Positions 1 through 8,761 are shown, numbered from the stretch's first letter. The stretch: DNA of 64,000 bases from Candidatus Thermodiscus eudorianus (GCA_015521085.1 WAOW01000010.1:20103-84102), one strand, 5' to 3'. A program made the numbers and translations. Notes: generated from the letters alone by a model not told the origin.

Positions 1-308
1 TGGATAGTCGCGAGGGCTCCAGGCTGGTCCTGAGGCTGGTTAAGAAGGGCTTAGTTAAGCGTGAACAGGTCTCTGTAAAAGGCCGTAGAACGTATAAGCT
101 AACGCTTGCAAAGACCGTGGCTGAACCGGTTACAATAAAGATAGACATATCGAGTATACTCGATATACCATGCACTACATGTCCTTATATAAACGAGTGC
201 GGGCCGAAGAACTTTCACGATCCAGCCACATGCCCCTTCCTGGAAGCCTGGATCTCGTATAGGCTCAGGGAGGGTAAGAGGCCTATACGGAGGCCAGCAA
301 AAGTTTAA
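1..308 (+). CDS. TFE-beta (TFIIE-beta/RPC39-like), C-terminal part
   Basis: The reading frame enters the window already open, so the N-terminus is missing. What remains is the end of a winged-helix domain (about 35 basic residues) followed by a cysteine cluster, CTTC-x5-C-x10-C, and a short basic tail. That cluster is the Fe-S signature of archaeal TFE-beta, which pairs with TFE-alpha to help RNA polymerase open promoters. The GTG at 117 is inside the gene and is not a real start. The end overlaps the convergent trm1 by 26 bp. The assignment rests on the wHTH plus four-cysteine layout; another Fe-S winged-helix protein is possible but less likely. Confidence 0.8.
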   Translation, partial: DSREGSRLVLRLVKKGLVKREQVSVKGRRTYKLTLAKTVAEPVTIKIDISSILDIPCTTCPYINECGPKNFHDPATCPFLEAWISYRLREGKRPIRRPAKV

Positions 309-1488
309 CAAGGCTAGCGTACGGGGCGCTCGTCCTGATAGCTATCGGGGAATAATGACTCCTACACACTGCGTGGCCCTCAGATCTTAGCAGGCTTACC
401 AGCTTGTCTATAGGGGGCATGCTCTTCCGGGCGAAGGATGCTATTTGGTCGATAGAGACGTGTAGGATTCGATCTTCCAGGCTCGACTCGCATTCCAGTA
501 ACCCAAGGAGTCTGAGGCCCCTCTCTACTGTGGCTAGGTATCTTCGTTCCTTCAATTCTTTGATGGCCTCTCTTATAAACGAGGCGTTATTCATCGACGA
601 GATCCATAGAGGGCCTATTCTCTCTGGCCTCGAATAGGATATGCATGCTGGGGGTTCCTCTAATATGTAGGTTCTTTTATCTCCCCTACAGTAGTGGGCG
701 TGGCCGATGCTGTTCTCTAGCATCTTGTCCGCCTTCCGGGCGCCTCTCCTCACAATCACATATGCTCTGAAGTAATGGTCCGCGTAGTATGAGAGTACTG
801 GTTCGATATACTTATCATGGGAAGCGGCTACACGGGCTATGTAGCCTAGGAGGATCCTTAACCCTATCTCTTTGGATTCTGGAGCTTTCACTAGGTCGAC
901 GCCATACCTCCGCCTGGCCGCCCTCCTCTTAGACCCCTCTAGGACTGCTAAGTCGGTCGCCGTAACAGCGAGCAGGCCATAGTTACCGATGACAGACAGC
1001 GCCGCGTCGAGGTATGGAGCCGGACTGCCGAAGGGATCTATGTCTATGACGAGGGGAGGCTTCTCTAGCAGGCTGCGCGTAGCTAGTAGTAGCTCCCTAG
1101 CGTCCAGCCAATAGACCCTGGCTCTCCCGGCTAGCTTGTTTAAATTAATGTTTCTACCGGTTATCTCCACTGCACACCCGTCTATATCCCCCATGACAAC
1201 CCTGTGTGGCCCCTCCACTTCCAGCGCGTACCTGACCCCCCTGACTCCCGTCGCTGTTAGGGGCTCAACTATGATAAACTCTGGCAGAGGCGCTAGTAGC
1301 CTGGCATAGGCTGCTATGGCTACGACGCTTAGATCCCTGTTGAAAACCATTCTTGGATTGTAGAAGACCTCCAGCCATGCTGGTTCGAGGCCGTGAGGCG
1401 CTATAGCCCTATCCAGGTCTGGAACGTATATCAGGGCTTTCCCTTCCCTTATCAGAGAGTTTGCAGCACAGGCTTTCTGCAACCGCAT
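283..1488 (-). CDS. trm1: tRNA (guanine(26)-N2)-dimethyltransferase Trm1
   Basis: SAM-dependent enzyme that makes m2,2G26 in tRNA. The N-terminal part has the Trm1 hallmark YNPRMVFNRDLSV (about 43-55), then a SAM-binding motif EPLTATGVRG (75-84) and the catalytic DIDPFGSP (149-156). The C-terminal half carries the usual cysteine-containing tRNA-binding region. At 401 residues it is of normal archaeal size. The ATG at 1488 lies 80 bp inside the upstream NTPase gene. No better downstream start is visible because the conserved N-terminal REGK motif begins only 14 residues in. It is the last gene of a minus-strand run with the NTPase and the COG1395 regulator. Confidence 0.93.
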   Translation of the reverse strand: MRLQKACAANSLIREGKALIYVPDLDRAIAPHGLEPAWLEVFYNPRMVFNRDLSVVAIAAYARLLAPLPEFIIVEPLTATGVRGVRYALEVEGPHRVVMGDIDGCAVEITGRNINLNKLAGRARVYWLDARELLLATRSLLEKPPLVIDIDPFGSPAPYLDAALSVIGNYGLLAVTATDLAVLEGSKRRAARRRYGVDLVKAPESKEIGLRILLGYIARVAASHDKYIEPVLSYYADHYFRAYVIVRRGARKADKMLENSIGHAHYCRGDKRTYILEEPPACISYSRPERIGPLWISSMNNASFIREAIKELKERRYLATVERGLRLLGLLECESSLEDRILHVSIDQIASFARKSMPPIDKLVSLLRSEGHAVCRSHYSPIAIRTSAPYASLVKLLLASV

Positions 1489-2014
1489 GCACCTCTTTAA
1501 GCAACCTATCCCTGTTCTCTGGGGTGACCTCGATTATCGTAGAGTTAGCTGCGACTAGACTATAGACTGTTGGATCCCTTACCCTGAGCTTCCTATGAAC
1601 AACGCCTACAAGGGACTTATCCGATTTCAAGACGCTTATTATAGCCTCCCGTAGTTCTTCGACCACAAGCTCCATGGGGCCGATCTCATCAACTACGATA
1701 ACATCTGCCTCCACAAGAGCCCTCTTGAGGGCTTCCACCCCGATTTCCACTACGTCCCTCCGTACGACGCCGTACCGGCCTATACGCTGCCCTGGATAGC
1801 CCTTCTTAGCCAGCCATCCGCTCCTCCCGGTGGCGGCATCCACGATCTTGAATCCTATGCGCGTCCCAGTCCCCGACCGTACCTCTGGAGCAAATATACC
1901 GCCTATCCTACAATCCGAGTCGGCTAGAACGTCGACTATCCTCTTGACTATAGTACTCTTACCGGTACCAGGGTTCCCCGTGTAGAATATTCTACGCGCG
2001 GCGCACGGTCTCAT
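1409..2014 (-). CDS. Nucleoside-triphosphatase, THEP1 family
   Basis: Small P-loop NTPase of 201 residues. Walker A is GNPGTGKST (13-21) and Walker B is VIVVDEIGPME (105-114), the latter diagnostic of the THEP1/NTPCR family that hydrolyses various NTPs; its cellular role is not settled. The start codon overlaps the stop of the upstream regulator in an ATGA (4 bp), and the 3' end overlaps trm1 by 80 bp, so the three genes are probably translationally coupled. Confidence 0.9.
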   Translation of the reverse strand: MRPCAARRIFYTGNPGTGKSTIVKRIVDVLADSDCRIGGIFAPEVRSGTGTRIGFKIVDAATGRSGWLAKKGYPGQRIGRYGVVRRDVVEIGVEALKRALVEADVIVVDEIGPMELVVEELREAIISVLKSDKSLVGVVHRKLRVRDPTVYSLVAANSTIIEVTPENRDRLLKEVHAVAESLCCKLSDKGRESPDIRSRPG

Positions 2015-2979
2015 AACTGCTCCCTGTTCGATCTGGTTAAACGCTTTACAAACTCTACCAACTCGTTTGATGTGATTACGGTAACGTCTTCCTTCTCAAG
2101 CTCTCTAGCGGTCCTCGCGTCATCAACGACAACGGCTTTATCGTCTATGTTTAGGACGTCGGCCATCTTACTCATGTAGACAGACTTCTCATAGAGGGTT
2201 TTCACGCTCTCCCTCTTACCCTGGACCGTGAAAACGACTCTTGCATCGTTTATAGATCCACCTATGTCTATCGCCGTCCTCTTTACATGAACAACCCTAA
2301 ACCCCGCCTCCACCAGCCTCGACGCGGTCTCTTCTTCGAGCTTTGTATCAAAGGGCTTCAGAAGCCTTGGTTCTGGCAGGTTCGTTGCCTCGAACACGTC
2401 GCAGGGAGCTACAACCTCCTCTCCGAGTATCTTGATCAGCTTCTCGGCCCTGTCAATACTGGGGTCTAGCTTGCCCCTTTCGTAGTCGTACACAGCTTTC
2501 CTAGAAGTGTTCAACGCGGCTGCTAGGTCCCCTAGGCTGAAGCCCTTCTCAAGACGCTTCTCTCTAAGCTTGACTGGGTTGACCCTGACCTTGTAGCTCC
2601 CCCTTGACTCGAAGACGTAGACAGGCTCCCTTCCGCTGAGTAGGCCTTCGAGAGTCTCAGGCGAGATCACTTTGACCCCGCTCTTCTCATAGGCCACTCC
2701 CTCGACGAGCTCCACACCCTCTTTATCCTTGGCTATCATGATGGGGGCCGAATCTAGTACCGAGGCGAGGAATAGGAGTTCCTGTACCTCACTCTTGGGT
2801 ATTTCCGCGACATCTCTAGCTACTTTGACTAGCAAACGCTTACCTCCAGGTAGTCTCACGGCTAGGTCGATGCTCCTCCTCTCCATGCTCCTAGGGTACT
2901 CTAGTACTGCCACCTCCTCGGCGTAACGGTAGAGTATCGCTAGGGTCCTGTATAGTATATCTTTAGCCTCTAGCTTCAT
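2011..2979 (-). CDS. HTH transcriptional regulator, COG1395 type
   Basis: Protein of 322 residues. The N-terminal part resembles a nuclease-like fold domain. A Cro/C1-type helix-turn-helix follows at about 137-185 (NPVKLREKRLEKGFSLGDLA start, then the recognition helix with SRKAVYDYERG). The C-terminal domain is uncharacterised. This architecture matches the archaeal predicted regulator family COG1395. It heads the minus-strand run with the THEP1 NTPase and trm1 and is divergent from the PPP phosphatase, sharing a short 58-70 bp promoter region. Targets cannot be inferred. Confidence 0.8.
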   Translation of the reverse strand: MKLEAKDILYRTLAILYRYAEEVAVLEYPRSMERRSIDLAVRLPGGKRLLVKVARDVAEIPKSEVQELLFLASVLDSAPIMIAKDKEGVELVEGVAYEKSGVKVISPETLEGLLSGREPVYVFESRGSYKVRVNPVKLREKRLEKGFSLGDLAAALNTSRKAVYDYERGKLDPSIDRAEKLIKILGEEVVAPCDVFEATNLPEPRLLKPFDTKLEEETASRLVEAGFRVVHVKRTAIDIGGSINDARVVFTVQGKRESVKTLYEKSVYMSKMADVLNIDDKAVVVDDARTARELEKEDVTVITSNELVEFVKRLTRSNREQL

Positions 2980-3049
2980 AATCCATTATTCCCCGTATGG
3001 ATACTATAGTGCCTGGAGGGGAGTTAATAGAATTAAGGTGGCCGCGGCG

Positions 3050-3940
3050 ATGAAGATACCTAGCTACGACGAGTTCAGAGGAGCCCTGGAAGACGCTGTA
3101 AGGATCCTAAAGGCGGAGTGGGAGAATGGATACCGTGGGGATCTCAAGTTTGTTAAGAGAAGAGACGGGATACTCCTCATAGAAAACGGGTTTAACGGTG
3201 ATATACTAGTAGTAGGGGACCTGCACGGCGACTATAGGTCGCTAGCCAAAGCACTGGAACTCGGGAAACGGGCTGACTTAGTCATTTTCCTAGGAGACTA
3301 TATAGATAGGGGGCCCCTAGATGAGCAGATCATGGTCCTATACGAACTCCTATCCAGGATAGCTAGAGGCGAAAACATCATACTCTTGAGAGGGAACCAC
3401 GAGGCACCACGGGGTCTAGAACCCTCTGGCCAGGACTTCCCCTATGCACTCTATCGATTCTATGGGGATAACGCTGGTAGCCTAATGGAGCTCTCTAAGG
3501 ACTTATGGGACTTGATGCCATACGCGCTGGTAATTGAGAATCACGCGTTGTTACTCCATGGAGGCCCCCCAACCCGGAACCTGAACGCTGGCCTATTGGA
3601 GTATCTAGGCGTTGGCAGCGTTGACAGGATGAGTGTGCTTGAAGAGGTTCTCTGGAACGATCCGATAGAGGCTGACATCGTAAGAGCCCCTAATCCTCGT
3701 GGCGCTGGTAGTCTATGGGGGAGGCCCGTCACCGATATAGCTCTGGGGAAGGTGGATGGCCGGGTCATAATCAGGGGCCATGAAGCCGTCATGACCGGTC
3801 ACAAGTGGAATCACGAGGGGAGGGTCCTGACCGTCTTTACCAGTAGGATCCCGGTGTATCCGGTTGAGAGTGCATCCGTTGTGCTGTGTAGAGTTGCTGA
3901 GCTAGAGCCTCATAGGGAAGACTGCGTTAGAGGCCTATAG
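3050..3940 (+). CDS. PPP-family serine/threonine protein phosphatase
   Basis: Metallophosphatase of the PP1/PP2A superfamily, about 296 residues, expected to dephosphorylate Ser/Thr with two bound metal ions. All signature motifs are present in order: GDLHGDY, GDYIDRGP, LRGNHEAP, then LLHGGPP and IRGHE, contributing the metal-binding Asp, Asn and His residues. I chose ATG at 3050 because AAGGTGG at 3034-3040 is well spaced as a ribosome binding site; a GTG at 3038 would add four residues. It ends three bases before the convergent HTH gene. Confidence 0.92.
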   Translation: MKIPSYDEFRGALEDAVRILKAEWENGYRGDLKFVKRRDGILLIENGFNGDILVVGDLHGDYRSLAKALELGKRADLVIFLGDYIDRGPLDEQIMVLYELLSRIARGENIILLRGNHEAPRGLEPSGQDFPYALYRFYGDNAGSLMELSKDLWDLMPYALVIENHALLLHGGPPTRNLNAGLLEYLGVGSVDRMSVLEEVLWNDPIEADIVRAPNPRGAGSLWGRPVTDIALGKVDGRVIIRGHEAVMTGHKWNHEGRVLTVFTSRIPVYPVESASVVLCRVAELEPHREDCVRGL

Positions 3941-3943
3941 AGC

Positions 3944-4357
3944 CTAGGATCCATGGCATCCCGCCATCTGGGCATATATGTTGACCCTGGAGCATATCTT
4001 GCATATAGACTCCCTGTATTTTACATAGGCTTCCCGAGTGTTTATACCATCGTTTTTGGCGATCATCTCCGAGATCTCCCTTATGATGTTCATTAAGTCC
4101 CTCTGCACCGATATGTTTTCTATTAGCTTCCTGCCTCTCTCGCCGTTCAAGTAGTAGGTTACCGCTGCCGGCGTGAGCCCTAGTAGCTTAGCCGCCCTGT
4201 AGCGGGAGTAATTATATTCCTCCACTAGGGTCTTTGCTATAACTGCTCTTATGCTTGGGATTACGATTTTACCAGCGTATTCGCAGGGTAGCTCTAGTTT
4301 GAATTGTTGGTTTGGTTCCTCTTTGGCTTGCCCGCGTTTTATCCTCTGTCTCTTCAA
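3944..4357 (-). CDS. Predicted HTH transcriptional regulator (COG2522-like) with C-terminal cysteines
   Basis: A 137-residue protein with a basic Gln/Lys-rich N-terminus, a helix-turn-helix (YSRYRAAKLLGLTPAAVTYY region, about 51-70), a helical middle and a C-terminal CKICSRVN...C motif that could bind metal. This layout is typical of the small archaeal regulators grouped as COG2522. The A+T-rich 147 bp upstream hold divergent promoters for this gene and the disulfide oxidoreductase. The regulon is unknown. Confidence 0.75.
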   Translation of the reverse strand: MKRQRIKRGQAKEEPNQQFKLELPCEYAGKIVIPSIRAVIAKTLVEEYNYSRYRAAKLLGLTPAAVTYYLNGERGRKLIENISVQRDLMNIIREISEMIAKNDGINTREAYVKYRESICKICSRVNIYAQMAGCHGS

Positions 4358-4479
4358 TTACCTGACCCTAGGTATGGTGTTGCGTGGAGTACATAAATAC
4401 GGAGGCTATATATTAATTAATTAACTAATAATATTTTAATAATTTATTCATTTACTCATATAGCGATACAGTATTAAAC

Positions 4480-4486
4480 TTTAAAG
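4480..4486 (+). promoter_or_regulatory. TATA-like box for the disulfide oxidoreductase
   Basis: TTTAAAG lies about 31 bp before the chosen ATG at 4517, in an otherwise A+T-rich intergenic region. That spacing predicts a very short leader. Confidence 0.35.
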
Positions 4487-4516
4487 TAGCAGGTTACGCT
4501 TCCGGTGGGAAGAAGA

Positions 4517-5257
4517 ATGAGCGCAAGGAAATACTACACCCTAGACCTCTCCGAGGAGTTCAGGAGAGACCTACGCGAAACACTAGAAGACATGATAGAC
4601 CCAGTAGAAATAAACGTCTTCATAGACGACAACTGTGAAACCTGCGAAGACACAGTAGCACTCATCAAGGCTTTCGAAGAGGAAGCCCCGGTGAGAGACG
4701 GGAAGAAGCTCATAACCGTGAAAATCTACAACAGATCCAACCCAAGCCACCAAGAAGAGTTCAAGAGACAGAGAGTAGAGCGTGTACCAACAGTCACTCT
4801 GATAGAAGGCTACATCAAATACACGGGCATACCAGCCGAAGAGGAGATAAGGGGGTTCGTAGAAACCCTACTCAGGATCAGCGAAGGCGACTCGGGGCTA
4901 GAAGACTCCACAAAAGCCATACTCGCCAATCTACGCAAAGAAGTCTATATAGAAACCATAGTGACCCCTTCATGCCCCTACTGCCCCTACGCAGTACTGC
5001 TAGCCAACATGTTCGCCTATGAAGCATACAAACAAGGCTCCAAGAAAGTGATCTCGGACACTGTAGAGGCCTATGAAAACCCAGACATAGCCGACGGCTA
5101 TGGCGTGCACAGCGTACCCGCAATAGCCATAAACAAGATCCTAGCCTTCATCGGAGTACCCTACGAGGAGGACTTCATCCGCTATGTAAAAGCAGCGTCG
5201 GAAGGGAAGCTAGAGGAACTAGTGCTGAAGGAATACGGCGATGCTACATCCTTCTAG
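4517..5257 (+). CDS. pdo: Protein disulfide oxidoreductase (two-thioredoxin-fold PDO)
   Basis: About 246 residues in two tandem thioredoxin folds. The N-terminal unit has the redox pair CETC (about 40-43) and the C-terminal unit CPYC (about 153-156). Each is followed by a cis-proline segment (RVPTV and SVPAI). Enzymes of this family make and isomerise intracellular disulfides, which are abundant in hyperthermophilic crenarchaea. ATG 4517 has GGTGGGA nine bases upstream; a GTG at 4505 in the same frame would add four residues but falls on that ribosome binding site. The tail overlaps the convergent gene by 14 bp. Confidence 0.92.
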   Translation: MSARKYYTLDLSEEFRRDLRETLEDMIDPVEINVFIDDNCETCEDTVALIKAFEEEAPVRDGKKLITVKIYNRSNPSHQEEFKRQRVERVPTVTLIEGYIKYTGIPAEEEIRGFVETLLRISEGDSGLEDSTKAILANLRKEVYIETIVTPSCPYCPYAVLLANMFAYEAYKQGSKKVISDTVEAYENPDIADGYGVHSVPAIAINKILAFIGVPYEEDFIRYVKAASEGKLEELVLKEYGDATSF

Positions 5258-6485
5258 ACCGCTTCCTAAATCTGAAAAATACACCCTTTCTAACTAATTT
5301 CACCACCGCATAACCTACGAAGCCGGGTGCCAGAGGCAACCTGAGGAAATCGACCGCAACGGGAATATCAACGCTATCCAAAGGGCCTCTGACAATAGCC
5401 ACGTTAGAGTTGGCGGGCAGCCTAGCCTCGCCGACCCCAGGCGAATCCAAGGGATTATACATTGATAAAGCCATCTCACCCTCCTCCATGGCATTCATAA
5501 TCATGATAGCACCCGAGCTAGACCTAAGATTCCCGAGCCCATCCTCGGGCGCATCAACCGGAATCCACCTGGGAAGTAAATCTTCGAGGAAAATCCTATA
5601 AGCTACAGATTCGCCGCCAAGCGCTATTCTAAGCGAGCCCATAGCGCGGACAGTCAGCTTGCCGGGGCCCAACTCTACGACGACCCCGTTCCTAGAGGTC
5701 AACGCTATCTTACTCCACAATCCTATGACCAGGGCTGGCACGGGACCTAGCCGTAGAGTCTCGCCTTTAAGCCTAAACCTGTAGTACCATGAGGGATAGA
5801 GAATGGAAACCCTGTAATCATAGTACGGAGTATGGATCTCTATAACACATTCGCTCCCGTCGCCCCAGAAGACACCGCCCTTCCTATCTAGGTATCCGTG
5901 GCACGAGTCGACGGCTATACGCGATAAACCCCGTGGTAAAGCCTGTTTCTCCCCTATGAGCTTGAAGACGCCCAGTGATGCACTGCCGGCTTTAGAGGTG
6001 TTTGAAACCCTGTGACAGGTGCCTGGCTTGACGGCGCGTAGAGGAGGGAGGGGGCCCGTGTAGATGGTTCTCTCCAATTCCAAGTCGTAGATACAGCCTG
6101 GAGGTCCCTCGTTATCTATTCCTATGCGTAGGGGTGTGAGTGGATCCCACGAGAAAGGGTTCACATAGGCTCTGGTAAGCTCTGTTTCAAGGCTCTTTGA
6201 GAGCCCCTCTATGGCGCTCCAGGGCTGATAGTATGGGAGGGGCTCCGTATAGTATCCTATATCCGGGTCTTCAATGAGTTCCGCCTCCAGTCCACCACTA
6301 TTGATGCGAACCGGGTAGATTCCACAGCAAGTCCAGGTAAGACCTGTAGAGGCCTCTACTTCGATACTACCTCTTCCGTGTAACAATAGTAATGGCTGGA
6401 TTCCCGGTAGCTTGACGAGCTTGTCCCCGCCTAGAACCGTGTACCTAGACCAGTCAGGTACTATTTTCTCCACGTAAGATCTCAT
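5244..6485 (-). CDS. Uncharacterised archaeal protein (413 aa)
   Basis: I do not recognise this protein. It is 413 residues, predominantly beta-type with many aromatic residues (for example a YYTEPLPYYQPW stretch near residue 80), has no signal peptide and no transmembrane segment, and ends in a very basic tail (FRFRKRSRR). Its start lies inside the end of the next gene upstream (32 bp overlap), so the two are co-transcribed and probably coupled. Normal codon use and the overlap support a real gene. Confidence 0.7.
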   Translation of the reverse strand: MRSYVEKIVPDWSRYTVLGGDKLVKLPGIQPLLLLHGRGSIEVEASTGLTWTCCGIYPVRINSGGLEAELIEDPDIGYYTEPLPYYQPWSAIEGLSKSLETELTRAYVNPFSWDPLTPLRIGIDNEGPPGCIYDLELERTIYTGPLPPLRAVKPGTCHRVSNTSKAGSASLGVFKLIGEKQALPRGLSRIAVDSCHGYLDRKGGVFWGDGSECVIEIHTPYYDYRVSILYPSWYYRFRLKGETLRLGPVPALVIGLWSKIALTSRNGVVVELGPGKLTVRAMGSLRIALGGESVAYRIFLEDLLPRWIPVDAPEDGLGNLRSSSGAIMIMNAMEEGEMALSMYNPLDSPGVGEARLPANSNVAIVRGPLDSVDIPVAVDFLRLPLAPGFVGYAVVKLVRKGVFFRFRKRSRRM

Positions 6486-6822
6486 CTATTATCTCCTCGG
6501 CATGACTCTTGCTTCTTACATCGAAAACAGCATAGAGGCGCTCTCTTTCGTTTAAATCGACTCTCCCTCCGAGTAGGATCGCTTTCTCCTCCCTGTCGCG
6601 GGTCGCTTTCGGGCCGTGGATTACTATCGATAGCCTCTTTCTACCGTCACTGAACTCCGAGTAAGTGACTTTTATACCTCCTTCACTGGAGTATGCCGTT
6701 AACCGGTTTTCTTCAAGCATCTCGCCCGTCAAAGTCGCGTGGACTACCTTTTTAGCGGAAACCTGGAAGCCCTTTCCCTTTAGGAGCGCGCGCAACGGCC
6801 TCCCCCATGGAGAGATTATCAC
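6454..6822 (-). CDS. Uncharacterised small protein (122 aa) coupled to the 413-aa protein
   Basis: A 122-residue alpha/beta protein with no recognised motif. The first 25 residues are basic; the C-terminal part (SHAEEIIDEILRG) is helical. It is the first gene of a two-gene minus-strand unit and overlaps the following gene by 32 bp. The layout of short strands then a C-terminal helix recalls small RNA- or protein-binding folds, but that is a guess and no function is assigned. Confidence 0.6.
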   Translation of the reverse strand: MIISPWGRPLRALLKGKGFQVSAKKVVHATLTGEMLEENRLTAYSSEGGIKVTYSEFSDGRKRLSIVIHGPKATRDREEKAILLGGRVDLNERERLYAVFDVRSKSHAEEIIDEILRGENST

Positions 6823-6936
6823 GCGTACCCGGGGTTTTAAACTAGGGGAGCGTCATATCGCGGTAATGTCCTCACGGGTCGGGTGGGGGCAAGCTTAATC
6901 ATCCGCTCCCAGACGTTTAAACCGGCCTAGCAGAGG

Positions 6937-6948
6937 TTTAGAAAAATA
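6937..6948 (+). promoter_or_regulatory. TATA-like box for the C/D box sRNA
   Basis: TTTAGAAAAATA, centred about 26-30 bp before the expected 5' end of the sRNA. A separate TATA box for the downstream gene lies at 7060, which suggests the sRNA has its own promoter. Confidence 0.5.
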
Positions 6949-6975
6949 CCCTTGAGCGCCTGGCTCTAATTGATG

Positions 6976-7039
6976 GGCGGAATGAAGTCTTACTCCCGGC
7001 CTGAAGGCTGGATGTGGAGAACTTACCCGACTGACCGCC
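6976..7039 (+). ncRNA. C/D box guide sRNA with two guides against 23S rRNA domain IV
   Basis: A 5-bp terminal stem (GGCGG 6976-6980 with CCGCC 7035-7039) encloses box C-like GGAATGA (6979-6985), box D' CTGA (7001-7004), a degenerate box C' near GGATGTG (7010-7016) and box D CTGA (7031-7034). The stretch before D' (TTACTCCCGGC) is the complement of GCCGGGAGUAA. The stretch before D (GAACTTACCCGA) is the complement of UCGGGUAAGUUC. From memory both are conserved neighbouring segments of archaeal 23S rRNA domain IV. By the N+5 rule each guide would direct 2'-O-methylation of a G (pairing with C6996 and C7026). Boxes C and C' deviate from consensus (5/7 and 4/7), but two rRNA matches at exactly the right places are hard to explain by chance. 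Confidence 0.78.
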
Positions 7040-7059
7040 TGTAGCGGCATAGATGCCTA

Positions 7060-7068
7060 TGTTTATAC
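7060..7068 (+). promoter_or_regulatory. TATA box for the flavoprotein gene
   Basis: TGTTTATAC, about 40 bp before the TTG start at 7106, predicting a leader of roughly 15 nt. Confidence 0.45.
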
Positions 7069-7105
7069 CTGGGCCTGGTTATCACACCCAGCTAGGGATA
7101 CCGGT

Positions 7106-8164
7106 TTGGGTGCAGGCAGCGATTATACCGTGATTGGGGGTGGTCCGGCCGGAGTAGCTGCGGCTTATGTATTGGGTAGGGCTGGGTATCGCGTTACCCT
7201 CTACGACATGGCCCCCAGGCTGGGGTTTAAGCCCTGTGGCCGGGGTATCCCGAGCACCGGAGACCTGCCCTTCGATATACCACGGGACTCTATAGTTAGG
7301 AGGATACGTGGAGCCGCCCTGTATGTTGACTCTGAGCCTGTATTCGAGATCGAGGAGGGGTTGAATGGCGTTATAGTCGATAAGGGAGGTATGCTGGAGG
7401 CTATACTAGCTGATGCTGGCGTTGAGCTAGTTAGGAGGGCTTTCTATAAAGTTGGCAGTAGAGAGGTTAGGGTTGGAGGATCCTATAGGAGGGTTGCAGG
7501 AGGATTCTTCGCCGGGGGCCACCCTTACTATCCGGGGGAAACAATCAATGCAATACAGTATAGGGTCAAGGGGAAGCAGTTCGAAGACCTGGATAAGCTA
7601 GTTATCTACTTCGACACGAGGCTTATAGGCTACTACTATGTATTCCCTAATCATGGCAATGAAGCTGACGTCGGCGTGGGCGGCTTCGCCGATTTTGATA
7701 CCCTACGCTTGAAGCTAGACAAGTTTATGAAAAACAATAATTATACTAGGGGCGTGAAGACGCTTAGAATAGAAGGGGCACGCATTGCCGTTGGCGGCGT
7801 CGTACTAAGCAACGTGGATGGCCTGGAAGTTATAGGCGAAGCCGCCGGGTACGTGCTCCCGTTGACCGGAGAGGGAATCAGGCCAAGCATGCTCTCGGGA
7901 GCCTACGCTGCGGACGCTGTCCTCAAAGGCAAGAACGTCCGCACCGTACTCCGAGAGGCGCCCATTACAAAAGCCATACGTCTGCAACGGAGGATCCTGG
8001 ATAGAGTCAAGAAGATGACGCCGGAGAGGAGGGCGAGTCTCCTGAAGAGCATGCCGCCCAGTGTCCACGCCATGATAGCCCTTGGCCGCATCGACAAGAG
8101 AGCGCTCCTGAAAGCATTAGCGGGTAAGCCGTCGCTTCTGGCGAAGATACTCAACTTGTTGTAG
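7106..8164 (+). CDS. FAD-dependent oxidoreductase, geranylgeranyl reductase family
   Basis: A 352-residue flavoprotein. The N-terminal dinucleotide-binding motif is GGGPAGVAAAYVLGRAGY, followed by a substrate-side motif with Cys (KPCGRGIP). A second FAD-contacting motif, VIGEAAGYVLPLTGEGI, lies near 250-265, a pattern typical of the geranylgeranyl reductase family that saturates isoprenoid chains of archaeal lipids. Other flavoproteins share the fold, so the substrate is inferred. Start is TTG 7106. It is followed 9 bp later by an Lrp-type regulator, probably in one operon. Confidence 0.82.
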   Translation: MGAGSDYTVIGGGPAGVAAAYVLGRAGYRVTLYDMAPRLGFKPCGRGIPSTGDLPFDIPRDSIVRRIRGAALYVDSEPVFEIEEGLNGVIVDKGGMLEAILADAGVELVRRAFYKVGSREVRVGGSYRRVAGGFFAGGHPYYPGETINAIQYRVKGKQFEDLDKLVIYFDTRLIGYYYVFPNHGNEADVGVGGFADFDTLRLKLDKFMKNNNYTRGVKTLRIEGARIAVGGVVLSNVDGLEVIGEAAGYVLPLTGEGIRPSMLSGAYAADAVLKGKNVRTVLREAPITKAIRLQRRILDRVKKMTPERRASLLKSMPPSVHAMIALGRIDKRALLKALAGKPSLLAKILNLL

Positions 8165-8173
8165 GTGGTGTGA

Positions 8174-8659
8174 ATGGTCCTAGACGAGAAGGACCTAGCG
8201 TTGCTAAGATTACTGGAGAGGGACTCGCGGATCGCTTGGAGGAGGATCGCGAGGGAGTTGAATGTAAGCGAGGCGACGGTCTATCTTAGGGTCAGGAAGC
8301 TAATAGACGAGGGCATACTTAGAGGATTCACGATAGACGTTGACGTAGAGAGACTCGGGCTAACCGCTACTATATTCGCCCTGGTGAGGGTCGAGGCCAG
8401 AAAGATACAGAGAGTGAGGAAATCCCTGCAAGAGCTGAGGTACGTGTCGGAGGTCTACGAGATAACCGGGCAACACCACTTTCTAGTAAAGATACTTGCC
8501 CCTTCATACGCGGAAGCGGCCAGCGTTATAGACGAGTTAATGAGCCTCAACGGGGTGGTCGAGGTGAGTACCTTCACGGCCCTGAGGAAGCTTAGGAACG
8601 GGTCGCGTGTGATAAGCGACTTTATCAAGTGGAGGAGCGGCGGTCCTGCGAGAGCCTGA
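8174..8659 (+). CDS. Lrp/AsnC family transcriptional regulator
   Basis: 161 residues: an N-terminal winged HTH (about 5-50, with LERDSRIAWRRIARELNVSE) and a C-terminal RAM-like ligand-binding/oligomerisation domain (GQHHFLVKILAPS region). This is the standard architecture of Lrp regulators that sense amino acids or related effectors. ATG 8174 follows GGTGGTG. It sits directly behind the flavoprotein and may control it or itself. Confidence 0.92.
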   Translation: MVLDEKDLALLRLLERDSRIAWRRIARELNVSEATVYLRVRKLIDEGILRGFTIDVDVERLGLTATIFALVRVEARKIQRVRKSLQELRYVSEVYEITGQHHFLVKILAPSYAEAASVIDELMSLNGVVEVSTFTALRKLRNGSRVISDFIKWRSGGPARA

Positions 8660-8761
8660 GGCCATACCTATACTAGCCTCGGTTTGCTACCAGTCATCCC
8701 GCCTATGTATCAAGTCTAATCAGTACCTGGTCGTTAAGTGTTTACCTGGTGCACGGGTTAG

